A DNA stretch of 12,070 nucleotides from Hyphomicrobiales bacterium (GTDB lineage Bacteria; Pseudomonadota; Alphaproteobacteria; Rhizobiales; Beijerinckiaceae). Under the pieces are notes generated by a model, which was given only the letters and a program-made list of their open reading frames with translations, had not been told where the DNA came from and made no database searches. The stretch covers positions 1 through 12,070 of the forward strand of contig PXAW01000393.1 in assembly GCA_003567055.1 (NCBI GenBank), in the 5' to 3' direction. Made by a program: the position numbers and the translations under genes. This document shows, in pieces, positions 6,177-12,070 of the stretch (position 1 is its first letter; the number at the start of each line of letters is the position of its first letter).

Positions 6177-7787
6177 TCAATTCATCGCAAGCTGCTTGGG
6201 ACGCATGACCCTGAACCAGGTCGCGATCATCAAGCGCGTGAGCGTGAAGGCGGTGAAGACGGTGGTGACGATGCCCAGAGACAGGGTCACGGCGAAGCCG
6301 CGTACCGGCCCGGTGCCGAGGAAGAACAGAATTCCGGCGGCGATCAGCGTGGTGATATTGGCATCGAGAATGGTGCCCAGCGCCCGCGCGAAGCCCGTAT
6401 CGAGCGCCTGGATCGCCGATCTCCCGATCCGCTCCTCCTCGCGCACGCGCTCGTAGATCAGCACGTTCGAATCCACCGCCATACCCAGCGTGAGCACGAT
6501 ACCGGCGATACCGGGCAGGGTCAGCGTCGCACCGAGCGCCGAGAGCAGGCCGAACAGCAGGATCATGTTCACGGACAGCGCCACCGTCGCCATGACGCCG
6601 AAAAAGCCGTAGGCCGCGATGATGAAGGCGACGACGAGCGCCGCGCCGACGATGGCGGCCATGGTGCCGGCATAGATCGAATCCGCCCCGAGGCCGGGAC
6701 CGACCGTGCGCTCCTCGACGATGGTCAGCGTCGCCGGCAGCGCACCCGAGCGCAGCAGCACCGCAAGGTCGTTGACCTCCTGAACGGTGAAATTCCCGGT
6801 GATCTGCCCGGCACCGCCGGTGATGGGAGACTGCACGCGCGGCGCGGAAATCACTTCCTCGTCGAGCACGATAGCGAGCTGACGGCCGACATTGCGCGTC
6901 GTCGCCTCGCCGAAGCGCTGGGCGCCCGAGACGTTGAAGCGGAAGGTGACGATCGGCTGGTTGGTCTGCTGATCGAAGGAGGGCTGCGCGTCGATCAGAT
7001 CCTCGCCGCCGACGATGACGCGGTTCTCGACTTCGACCGGCTCGCCACCGGCCTCTTGCAGCGGCATTCGTACCGTATCCGTATCGCCGGGATTGGCGAG
7101 GAAGCGGAATTCGAGCTGGGCGGTCTCGCCGAGCAATGCCTTGAGCCGCTCGGGATCCTGCAGGCCGGGCACCTGCACGAGAATGCGGTCGGCACCCTGG
7201 CGCTGGATGTTCGGCTCGGTGGTCCCAAGCGCGTCAATACGCCGGCGCAACACTTCGATCGATTGCGCGAGGGCGCGGTTGATACGCTCCTCGAGCCCTG
7301 CATCGGTCACCCGCAGCCGGATCAGGCCGTCGGCCTGCTCCTCGACAACCAGCGTCGCCGATCCCGGCTGCCCGAACACCGCATCGGTGATCGGCTCCGA
7401 CAGATCGCGCAGGCGCGGCATCAGACGCTCGCGCGCCGCGTCGTCGGGAATGCGCAGTTCGACGGTGCGGTTGCTGATGCGAATGCCGCCTTCGAGGGGC
7501 GTGCGGGTCTCGCGCAGGAGGTTGCGCACCTGGTCGCGGATCTGCGTCGCCTCGTTGCGCGCGAGCTCGTTGGTATCCACCTGGAGCAGCACATGCGAGC
7601 CGCCCTGGAGATCAAGCCCCAGCACCACGGCCTGATCCGGGACGAGGAACCCCGGGATCCATCCGGGTGCCGCCTGGCTCACGGCCTCACGCTGCCCGAC
7701 CGACAACAGGTTGGGAACGGCGAGATACATGCCGAAGAACAGCGCCATCAGAATGGCGACAGTCTTGGTGGCAGAGATGCGCAACAT
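6177..7787 (-). CDS. secD: Protein translocase subunit SecD
   Basis: SecD is the large partner of SecF in the Sec auxiliary complex. The 536-residue product begins with a membrane segment (about 8-27), then GLDLQGG (57-63), a long periplasmic P1 domain, TVGPGLG (361-367), and five membrane segments. These include GMAVDSNVLIYERVREE (435-451) and the DANITTLIAAGILFFLGTGP stretch (475-494), both diagnostic. The length suits the compact alphaproteobacterial SecD, which is shorter than the E. coli protein. ATG 7787 has GGGAG (7802-7798) 10 nt upstream, a rather long spacing. The stop is 12 nt before the secF ATG. It follows yajC after 102 nt. Confidence 0.97.
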   Translation of the reverse strand: MLRISATKTVAILMALFFGMYLAVPNLLSVGQREAVSQAAPGWIPGFLVPDQAVVLGLDLQGGSHVLLQVDTNELARNEATQIRDQVRNLLRETRTPLEGGIRISNRTVELRIPDDAARERLMPRLRDLSEPITDAVFGQPGSATLVVEEQADGLIRLRVTDAGLEERINRALAQSIEVLRRRIDALGTTEPNIQRQGADRILVQVPGLQDPERLKALLGETAQLEFRFLANPGDTDTVRMPLQEAGGEPVEVENRVIVGGEDLIDAQPSFDQQTNQPIVTFRFNVSGAQRFGEATTRNVGRQLAIVLDEEVISAPRVQSPITGGAGQITGNFTVQEVNDLAVLLRSGALPATLTIVEERTVGPGLGADSIYAGTMAAIVGAALVVAFIIAAYGFFGVMATVALSVNMILLFGLLSALGATLTLPGIAGIVLTLGMAVDSNVLIYERVREEERIGRSAIQALDTGFARALGTILDANITTLIAAGILFFLGTGPVRGFAVTLSLGIVTTVFTAFTLTRLMIATWFRVMRPKQLAMN

Positions 7788-7889
7788 GCTCGTGCGACTC
7801 CCGGGAATCGAATGTCAGTGTCGACGACGCGGCGGCTTCCCGAAGACGCGCCGCGCCCTTGTGGCGAAGGGGATGCCGGAGATCCGGCG
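7788..7889 (-). other. yajC-secD spacer with a short palindromic hairpin
   Basis: This is the longest gap in the yajC-secDF cluster (102 nt). Just after the yajC stop is a 6-bp inverted repeat with a 2-nt centre, GCCGGA-tc-TCCGGC (7888-7875 on the minus strand). No T-run follows, so it is more likely an mRNA-stabilising or processing hairpin than a terminator. No clear promoter is visible for secD. Confidence 0.3.
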
Positions 7890-8228
7890 TCAGCTCTTCG
7901 CTGCGTCCTTCGCCGGTTCGCCCTTGGCGCGCACATCGGCGACCATGCCGCGAATCACGCGTACCCGCACGCCCTCGGCGATCTCGACCTCGATCTCGTT
8001 GTCGTCGACGACCTTCGAGATCTTGCCGGTAATGCCGCCATTGGTGATGACCGTATCACCGCGCCGCAGGTTCTTCACGAGTTCCTGATGCGCCTTCACC
8101 CGCTTCTGCTGCGGGCGGATGATGAGGAACCACATGATGACGAAAATGAGGATAAACGGCAGAAGCTGGAGAAAAATATCTCCGCCACCGCCGCCGGCGG
8201 CCTGTGCGTAAGCGGGCGTGATGATCAC
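7890..8228 (-). CDS. yajC: Preprotein translocase subunit YajC
   Basis: YajC is a small inner-membrane protein that associates with SecDF. The 112-residue product has a short Ala/Gly-rich N-terminus, one membrane segment (about 18-38, FLQLLPFILIFVIMWFLII), and the signature RPQQKRVKAHQELVKNLRRG (38-57). The cytoplasmic domain follows (GDTVITNGGITGKISKV), with a charged tail. The start is GTG at 8228: AGGAG (8239-8235) lies 6 nt upstream and no better ATG exists. It heads the yajC-secD-secF-Mth938 set and is divergent from a DUF815 ATPase gene. Confidence 0.95.
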   Translation of the reverse strand: MIITPAYAQAAGGGGGDIFLQLLPFILIFVIMWFLIIRPQQKRVKAHQELVKNLRRGDTVITNGGITGKISKVVDDNEIEVEIAEGVRVRVIRGMVADVRAKGEPAKDAAKS

Positions 8229-8234
8229 TGGCGA

Positions 8235-8239
8235 CTCCT
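8235..8239 (-). promoter_or_regulatory. Ribosome binding site of yajC (GTG start)
   Basis: Minus-strand AGGAG lies 6 nt before the GTG at 8228. It decides the non-ATG start. Confidence 0.65.
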
Positions 8240-8308
8240 GATGCCTGTGCGCCGGATGCGGCGACCCTGCGGGCCGCGCCTCCGCCGTATCGTTCGAAAG
8301 CGGCGCAA

Positions 8309-8336
8309 CTTATAGCGATGCAGGCGCCGAAAGCAA
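8309..8336 (-). promoter_or_regulatory. Putative promoter of the yajC-secDF cluster
   Basis: Minus-strand TTGCTT (8336-8331), a 16-nt spacer and TATAAG (8314-8309) lie about 80 nt before the yajC start in the divergent intergenic region. The -10 matches five of six consensus bases, the -35 three of six. I did not find an equally good promoter for the divergent ATPase gene. Confidence 0.45.
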
Positions 8337-8435
8337 ACCGTGATCGGTGTGTTGCACAATAGACCGCGCCCGGCCTTCGCGATATGGAGACGCCGTCGCC
8401 CGTTTGCAACGATCATACCCCGCGAAGGCCCGCCC

Positions 8436-9320
8436 ATGTTCCGATCCGATTCCGATGCGAACTCCACATTGCTGGCGCGCATCGCCGATGCGCTGGAGCG
8501 GCTCGCTCCGCCCGAGACCGCTGCGGTGGACACCATGGGCGCCGATGCCTTCGTCTGGCATGCCGCACCGCCGCGTCTGGCGCCGGTCCCACGGGTCAAT
8601 CGCGTCGAGATGGCGCTCCTGCGCGGGATCGACCGGGTGCGCGACCAGCTTCACGAGAATACCCGGCGCTTCGCCGGGGGGCTCCCCGCCAACAACGCGC
8701 TGCTGTGGGGCGCACGCGGCATGGGCAAGTCCTCGCTCGTCAAGGCCGTGCATGCCACCATCAATGCCGAGCGCGACCCGGGCACCCCTGCGCTCAAGCT
8801 GATCGAGATCCATCGCGAGGATATCGAAAGCCTGCCTGCGCTGATGGCGATCCTGCGCGCTGACCCGCATCGTTTCGTCATCTTCTGCGATGATCTGTCA
8901 TTCGATTCCGACGACACCTCCTACAAGTCGCTCAAGGCCGTGCTCGAAGGCGGCATCGAGGGACGGCCCGACAACGTGCTTTTCTACGCCACCTCCAACC
9001 GCCGCCATCTGATGCCGCGCGACATGGTGGACAACGAACGCGCCACGGCGATCAATCCCGGCGAGGCCGTGGAAGAGAAAGTCTCGCTCTCCGACCGGTT
9101 CGGCCTCTGGCTCGGTTTCCACAAATGCTCACAGGACGAGTATCTCGACATGGTCTTCGGCTATGCGGCGCATCTGGGCCTCACCTGCGACGAGGAGACC
9201 CTGCGCCGCGATGCCCTGGAATGGGCCACGACCCGTGGCGCCCGCTCGGGTCGCACCGCCTGGCAGTTCATCCAGGATCTGGCCGGACGCCTCGGCAAGC
9301 GCATCGACGGGAGCGGTTGA
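8436..9320 (+). CDS. DUF815-family AAA+ ATPase
   Basis: This 294-residue P-loop ATPase has Walker A GARGMGKSS (92-100), Walker B FVIFCDDLSF (147-156), a sensor-1-like YATSNRRHLMP (184-194), and the family-typical VSLSDRFGLWLGFH (216-229). These features identify the DUF815 family of predicted AAA+ ATPases, whose cellular role is not established. ATG 8436 is chosen because the recognisable protein starts there. An in-frame upstream start at 8340 would add 32 Arg/Pro-rich residues overlapping the proposed yajC promoter. The gene diverges from yajC. This adjacency is recurrent in alphaproteobacteria, so a link to envelope or secretion biology is possible but unproven. Confidence 0.9.
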   Translation: MFRSDSDANSTLLARIADALERLAPPETAAVDTMGADAFVWHAAPPRLAPVPRVNRVEMALLRGIDRVRDQLHENTRRFAGGLPANNALLWGARGMGKSSLVKAVHATINAERDPGTPALKLIEIHREDIESLPALMAILRADPHRFVIFCDDLSFDSDDTSYKSLKAVLEGGIEGRPDNVLFYATSNRRHLMPRDMVDNERATAINPGEAVEEKVSLSDRFGLWLGFHKCSQDEYLDMVFGYAAHLGLTCDEETLRRDALEWATTRGARSGRTAWQFIQDLAGRLGKRIDGSG

Positions 9321-9324
9321 AGCG

Positions 9325-9339
9325 GCGGGCCGGGCCCGC
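9325..9339 (+). terminator. Weak hairpin after the DUF815 gene
   Basis: GCGGG-CCGGG-CCCGC begins 5 nt after the stop codon. The stem is only 5 bp and no T-run follows, so termination is uncertain. Confidence 0.25.
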
Positions 9340-9374
9340 GTGAACCACCCGGCGGAATTCCCCGTCGCTCCCCC

Positions 9375-9403
9375 CTGTTTTTCACGGCGGCGATCTGTAT
9401 GAT
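9375..9403 (+). promoter_or_regulatory. Possible promoter of the exported-protein gene
   Basis: TATGAT (9398-9403) matches five of six -10 consensus bases and lies 17 nt after a poor -35 (CTGTTT, 9375-9380). The site is 33 nt before the ATG at 9437, in a plausible place. The weak -35 keeps confidence low. Confidence 0.35.
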
Positions 9404-9436
9404 CGCGCCCAAAGTGAACGGATAACGGAGGCAGAT

Positions 9437-11227
9437 ATGACGGTTTCGGCTCGATATGCCGGGTATCGCGGGGGATCGGCGACAGCCGCGCTCGCGCTGG
9501 GTCTCGGCTTGTTCGGCACGCTGGCTATGTGGAGCGCGCCCGCTGCCGCCAACGACTTCGTCGTTGAGGATCTGGCATATTCCGGAGCGTTGGGGACCTA
9601 CGAGATCCCGCGCATGGAACTGACCGGATCGAGCCTCACGGCATCCGAGATCGAGGCGGCCTTCGCGCAGGACGACCCGCTCGTGCTGTTCGAGACGCTT
9701 GCAACACTTTCGGCGACGCAGATCACGATCCCGCGCATGATGATGAGCCAGGATGTCGCCGAGGTGACGCAGGAGGCCGTCTACGAGGATGTCCGCATCG
9801 AGAACATGCGCGAGGGCCGTATCGCCAGCTTCACCGCCGCCGGCGGCAGCTTCTCCGCGAGCGACGGCGACGAGGATGTCGCGGGTCGCTTCGGCGCGGT
9901 CGAGACCCTGATGATCGATCTGCCGCTGATCGTGCGCTACTATACAGAAGCGGCGGGCGAGGGAGACAACCCGTTCCGCACGGCCTACGAATCGTTCTCG
10001 ATTCGCGATATCGCCTTGAGCGACGGCGAGAGCGCACGTTTCAACATCGACGAGATTTCCGGGCGCGCCGTAGCCTTGCGGCTGCTGCAGGAGCCCCTCA
10101 CCGAGACCATTGCGATGATCACGGCGATGGAGGATGCCGACGATCCGACGACGGAAGAGGCCTCGCGCATGCTCCACTTCGTCGCGGATCTGATGGATTC
10201 CTTCCGTTTCGAGGAAATGAACGTGACCGGCATGAGCGCCGTCGACGAGAGCGAGGATGAGCCGGTCGACATGCGCATCGAGCGCATCGCCTTCCTCGGC
10301 GATCCGGAAGGCGGGTTCGCCGCCTTCATGATGGAGGATATGCGCATCGCGGCGGATGGCGCGGAAATCGCCATTGCCTCGATCGATTCCGAAGGCTTCT
10401 CCTTCGCGCCGATGATGGAAGGGCTGCGTGCGCTGGCGGAAGACCCTGATGCCGATCTCTCGCCGGATGAGATTCAGCGCATGATGCCCGTGATCGGCAC
10501 GGTGACGCTCAATGATCTCACTGCCTCGATTCCGCCGGAGCCCGGCGCACCGGCGATCGACGGATCCATCGGGCGCCTGAGCGTCACGGCGGATACGCCT
10601 TATCAGGGCGTGCCGACCAATCTGCGTGTTGCCATCGACAATCTCGCCTTCGATCTGCCGGAGGGGACCGGCGAGGAATTCATCGAGATGGCGCGCGGAT
10701 TCGGCTATGAGCGCCTCGACCTCTCCGCCGGTTTCGCCGCGCGCTGGAACGAGGCGGGGCAGGAAATCGTGCTCAGCGATCTCTCCTTCAGCGGCGAGGA
10801 TATCGGCGCCGTCTCCCTGCGCGGCGTGATCGGCGGCGTCGGGCCGCAGGCCTTTTCCGGCGACGAGGCGACCCGGCTGATGGCGCTGATGGGGGCCACC
10901 GTGAAGAACCTGCATCTGATGGTGGAGGATCGCGGCATCGCCGAGATCCTGCTCACCTTGCAGGCCGCAGAGATGGGCGTGAGCCCGGATCAGGCCCGCC
11001 AGCAGCTGGGGATGATGTCGCAGATGATGCTGCCGGCGATTCTCGGTGGCGGACCGCAGGCGCAGAGCCTCGCGCAAGCCGTCGGGCGCTTCCTCGAAAA
11101 CCCCGGCGAGCTCGAAATCGCCGTCGAATCGATCGATCCGGCGGGCATTCCGCTGATGGAACTCGGCACCATGAGCGCACCCGCCGCGCTGATGGAGCGT
11201 ATCGAGATCGACGCACAGGCACGTTGA
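9437..11227 (+). CDS. Exported methionine-rich protein of unknown function (596 aa)
   Basis: I do not recognise the family. The N-terminus is a good Sec signal peptide: basic start, hydrophobic stretch about 15-31, and APAAA-N with predicted cleavage after Ala38. The mature part is acidic and rich in short alternating strands (for example RLDLSAGFAARW and IVLSDLSFSGEDIGAVSLRG), suggesting an extended beta protein somewhat like AsmA/YdgA-type periplasmic proteins. Similar phrases recur: TYEIPRMELTGSSL and TQITIPRMMMSQ, then FRFEEMNVTGMS and FMMEDMRIAADG, hinting at internal repeats. Methionines cluster in MMM/MM pairs throughout (MMMSQ, MMEDM, PMMEG, RMMPV, GMMSQMM). The mature part has no obvious membrane anchor and apparently no cysteine. 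ATG 9437 has GGAGG with 6-nt spacing. The gene appears monocistronic and ends at tandem hairpins. Confidence 0.85.
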   Translation: MTVSARYAGYRGGSATAALALGLGLFGTLAMWSAPAAANDFVVEDLAYSGALGTYEIPRMELTGSSLTASEIEAAFAQDDPLVLFETLATLSATQITIPRMMMSQDVAEVTQEAVYEDVRIENMREGRIASFTAAGGSFSASDGDEDVAGRFGAVETLMIDLPLIVRYYTEAAGEGDNPFRTAYESFSIRDIALSDGESARFNIDEISGRAVALRLLQEPLTETIAMITAMEDADDPTTEEASRMLHFVADLMDSFRFEEMNVTGMSAVDESEDEPVDMRIERIAFLGDPEGGFAAFMMEDMRIAADGAEIAIASIDSEGFSFAPMMEGLRALAEDPDADLSPDEIQRMMPVIGTVTLNDLTASIPPEPGAPAIDGSIGRLSVTADTPYQGVPTNLRVAIDNLAFDLPEGTGEEFIEMARGFGYERLDLSAGFAARWNEAGQEIVLSDLSFSGEDIGAVSLRGVIGGVGPQAFSGDEATRLMALMGATVKNLHLMVEDRGIAEILLTLQAAEMGVSPDQARQQLGMMSQMMLPAILGGGPQAQSLAQAVGRFLENPGELEIAVESIDPAGIPLMELGTMSAPAALMERIEIDAQAR

Positions 11228-11235
11228 GGGAAACC

Positions 11236-11261
11236 GGCCATCCGGGCTCGACCGGATGGCC
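11236..11261 (+). terminator. First hairpin after the exported-protein gene
   Basis: A perfect 10-bp inverted repeat, GGCCATCCGG / CCGGATGGCC, with a 6-nt loop lies 8 nt past the stop and is followed by ATATTT. It is T-poor, so it may protect the transcript 3' end or act together with the stronger hairpin downstream. Confidence 0.5.
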
Positions 11262-11283
11262 ATATTTCGCTACTTCACTTCGG

Positions 11284-11313
11284 CGGCCCGCATCATGCAT
11301 GCGGGCCGTTTTT
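11284..11313 (+). terminator. Rho-independent terminator before kynU
   Basis: A perfect 10-bp stem, CGGCCCGCAT / ATGCGGGCCG, with a 5-nt loop is followed directly by TTTTT. It is the clearest terminator in the window. It ends 23 nt before the kynU start, which leaves no room for a normal promoter between them. Confidence 0.85.
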
Positions 11314-11336
11314 CACGCAGGTGACGGAGCGGTATC

Positions 11337-12070
11337 ATGACGACGCAGCAGCGGCTCACCAGCCGGGACGGGGCGCGCGCGCACGACGCGCAAGACCGCC
11401 TCGCCCCGATGCGCGCGCATTTCGCCCTGCCGGATGACGTCATCTATCTCGACGGCAATTCCCTCGGACCACTGCCGCATGCCGTGCGCGATCGTGTGGC
11501 CCGGACCATCGACGACGAATGGGGCCGGGGCCTCATCCGCAGCTGGAACGATGCCGGCTGGATCGATCTCCCCGAGCGGGTCGGCGCGCGCATCGCCCGG
11601 CTGATCGGCGCCCCGGCGCAGACGGTCTTTGCCGCCGATTCCACCTCGGTCAACCTGTTCAAACTCCTCTCCGCCGCCCTCGCCCTGTGCCCGGACCGCC
11701 GGGTGATCGTCTCGGAGCGCGGCAATTTTCCGACCGATCTCTACATGGCGCAGGGCCTGATCGCCCAGCTCGACCGGGGTCATCGCCTCGTTCTGGTGGA
11801 CGATGCCGGGGAGATCCCCGGCGCGCTCGGCGACGATACCGCCGTGCTGATGCTCACCCATGTCGATTACCGCAGCGGCGCCATGCACGACATGGCCGCG
11901 CTCACCCGCCATGCTCACGAAGCCGGCGCCCTCACGCTTTGGGATCTGGCGCACAGCGCCGGGGCCGTGCCGCTCGATCTCGCCGGCGCGGATGTCGATT
12001 TCGCCGTGGGCTGCGGCTACAAATATCTCAATGGCGGACCCGGCGCGCCGGCCTTCTTCCACGTTGCCGC
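11337..12070 (+). CDS. kynU: Kynureninase (3' truncated by window edge)
   Basis: Kynureninase is a PLP enzyme of tryptophan catabolism that cleaves kynurenine to anthranilate and alanine, or 3-hydroxykynurenine to 3-hydroxyanthranilate. The visible 244 residues include [11 protein letters not shown] (37-47), [18 protein letters not shown] (62-79), [10 protein letters not shown] (102-111), WDLAHSAGA (202-210) with the Asp203 that contacts the pyridine nitrogen, and [14 protein letters not shown] (227-240) with the PLP Lys229. A full protein would be about 390-420 residues, so roughly 40% is missing. ATG 11337 has GGAG 7 nt upstream and gives the usual N-terminus. Other kyn genes would lie to the right if clustered. 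The gene starts 23 nt after a strong terminator, so expression may depend on readthrough or on an unusual promoter. Confidence 0.95.
   Translation, partial: MTTQQRLTSRDGARAHDAQDRLAPMRAHFALPDDVIYLDGNSLGPLPHAVRDRVARTIDDEWGRGLIRSWNDAGWIDLPERVGARIARLIGAPAQTVFAADSTSVNLFKLLSAALALCPDRRVIVSERGNFPTDLYMAQGLIAQLDRGHRLVLVDDAGEIPGALGDDTAVLMLTHVDYRSGAMHDMAALTRHAHEAGALTLWDLAHSAGAVPLDLAGADVDFAVGCGYKYLNGGPGAPAFFHVA

Noticed and set aside
5247..8315. Open frame of about 1,020 codons on the plus strand, antisense to secF, secD and part of yajC
   Set aside because: The real genes on the other strand are unmistakable. The antisense product is a low-complexity mix of Arg, His, Asp and Gly, as expected from the complementary frame of GC-rich genes, and has no recognisable domain.
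8340..8435. 32-residue N-terminal extension of the DUF815 ATPase
   Set aside because: It is Arg/Pro-rich, overlaps the probable divergent promoter region and has no family similarity.
9161..11263. Open frame of 700 codons on the minus strand, antisense to the exported-protein gene
   Set aside because: Composition is again Arg/His/Gly-rich shadow. The opposite strand has a signal peptide, an SD site and a terminator in the correct order.

Overview
The window looks like part of an alphaproteobacterial chromosome, most likely Hyphomicrobiales (Rhizobiales). It is GC-rich. It carries the yajC-secD-secF-Mth938 order with a divergent DUF815-type ATPase, a coaBC-dut pair and a cysK-Rrf2 pair. These are familiar alphaproteobacterial arrangements, but the placement is by gene content only, since no rRNA or phylogenetic marker was analysed.

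Positions 1-1537 look accessory. A truncated plus-strand HTH protein of the HigA/YiaG antitoxin type runs off the left edge. After an AT-rich gap comes a minus-strand DUF3800 gene with visibly lower G+C than the rest. Directly upstream of the DUF3800 start lies a very compact non-coding unit. It has a consensus -35 box (TTGACA), a weak -10, a 7+4 bp stem-loop beginning where transcription should start, and a GC-rich hairpin with a GNRA loop and a T-run that ends 7 nt before the ATG. This is the most interesting element in the window. It resembles the candidate structured RNAs reported upstream of DUF3800 genes, and its layout also recalls RNA-antitoxin loci.

Positions 1538-5209 hold minus-strand housekeeping genes. 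Read in the direction of transcription they are Mth938-like protein, coaBC (CoA synthesis), dut (dUTPase, overlapping coaBC by ATGA), an Rrf2 regulator without Fe-S cysteines, and cysK. The regulator and cysK are 29 nt apart and recall the CymR/CysK pair of Bacillus.

Positions 5214-8228 are yajC-secD-secF, the auxiliary membrane complex of the Sec translocon. They are transcribed on the minus strand from a promoter near 8309-8336. The Mth938-like gene starts inside the secF stop region and is probably translationally coupled to it. A DUF815 AAA+ ATPase is divergent from yajC.

Positions 9437-11227 encode a 596-residue exported, methionine-rich protein that I do not recognise. Two perfect 10-bp hairpins follow it, the second a textbook terminator. 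Only 23 nt beyond its T-run begins kynU (kynureninase, tryptophan catabolism), which is cut by the right edge.

Very long open frames antisense to secDF (about 1,020 codons) and to the exported protein (700 codons) are judged to be high-GC shadows.
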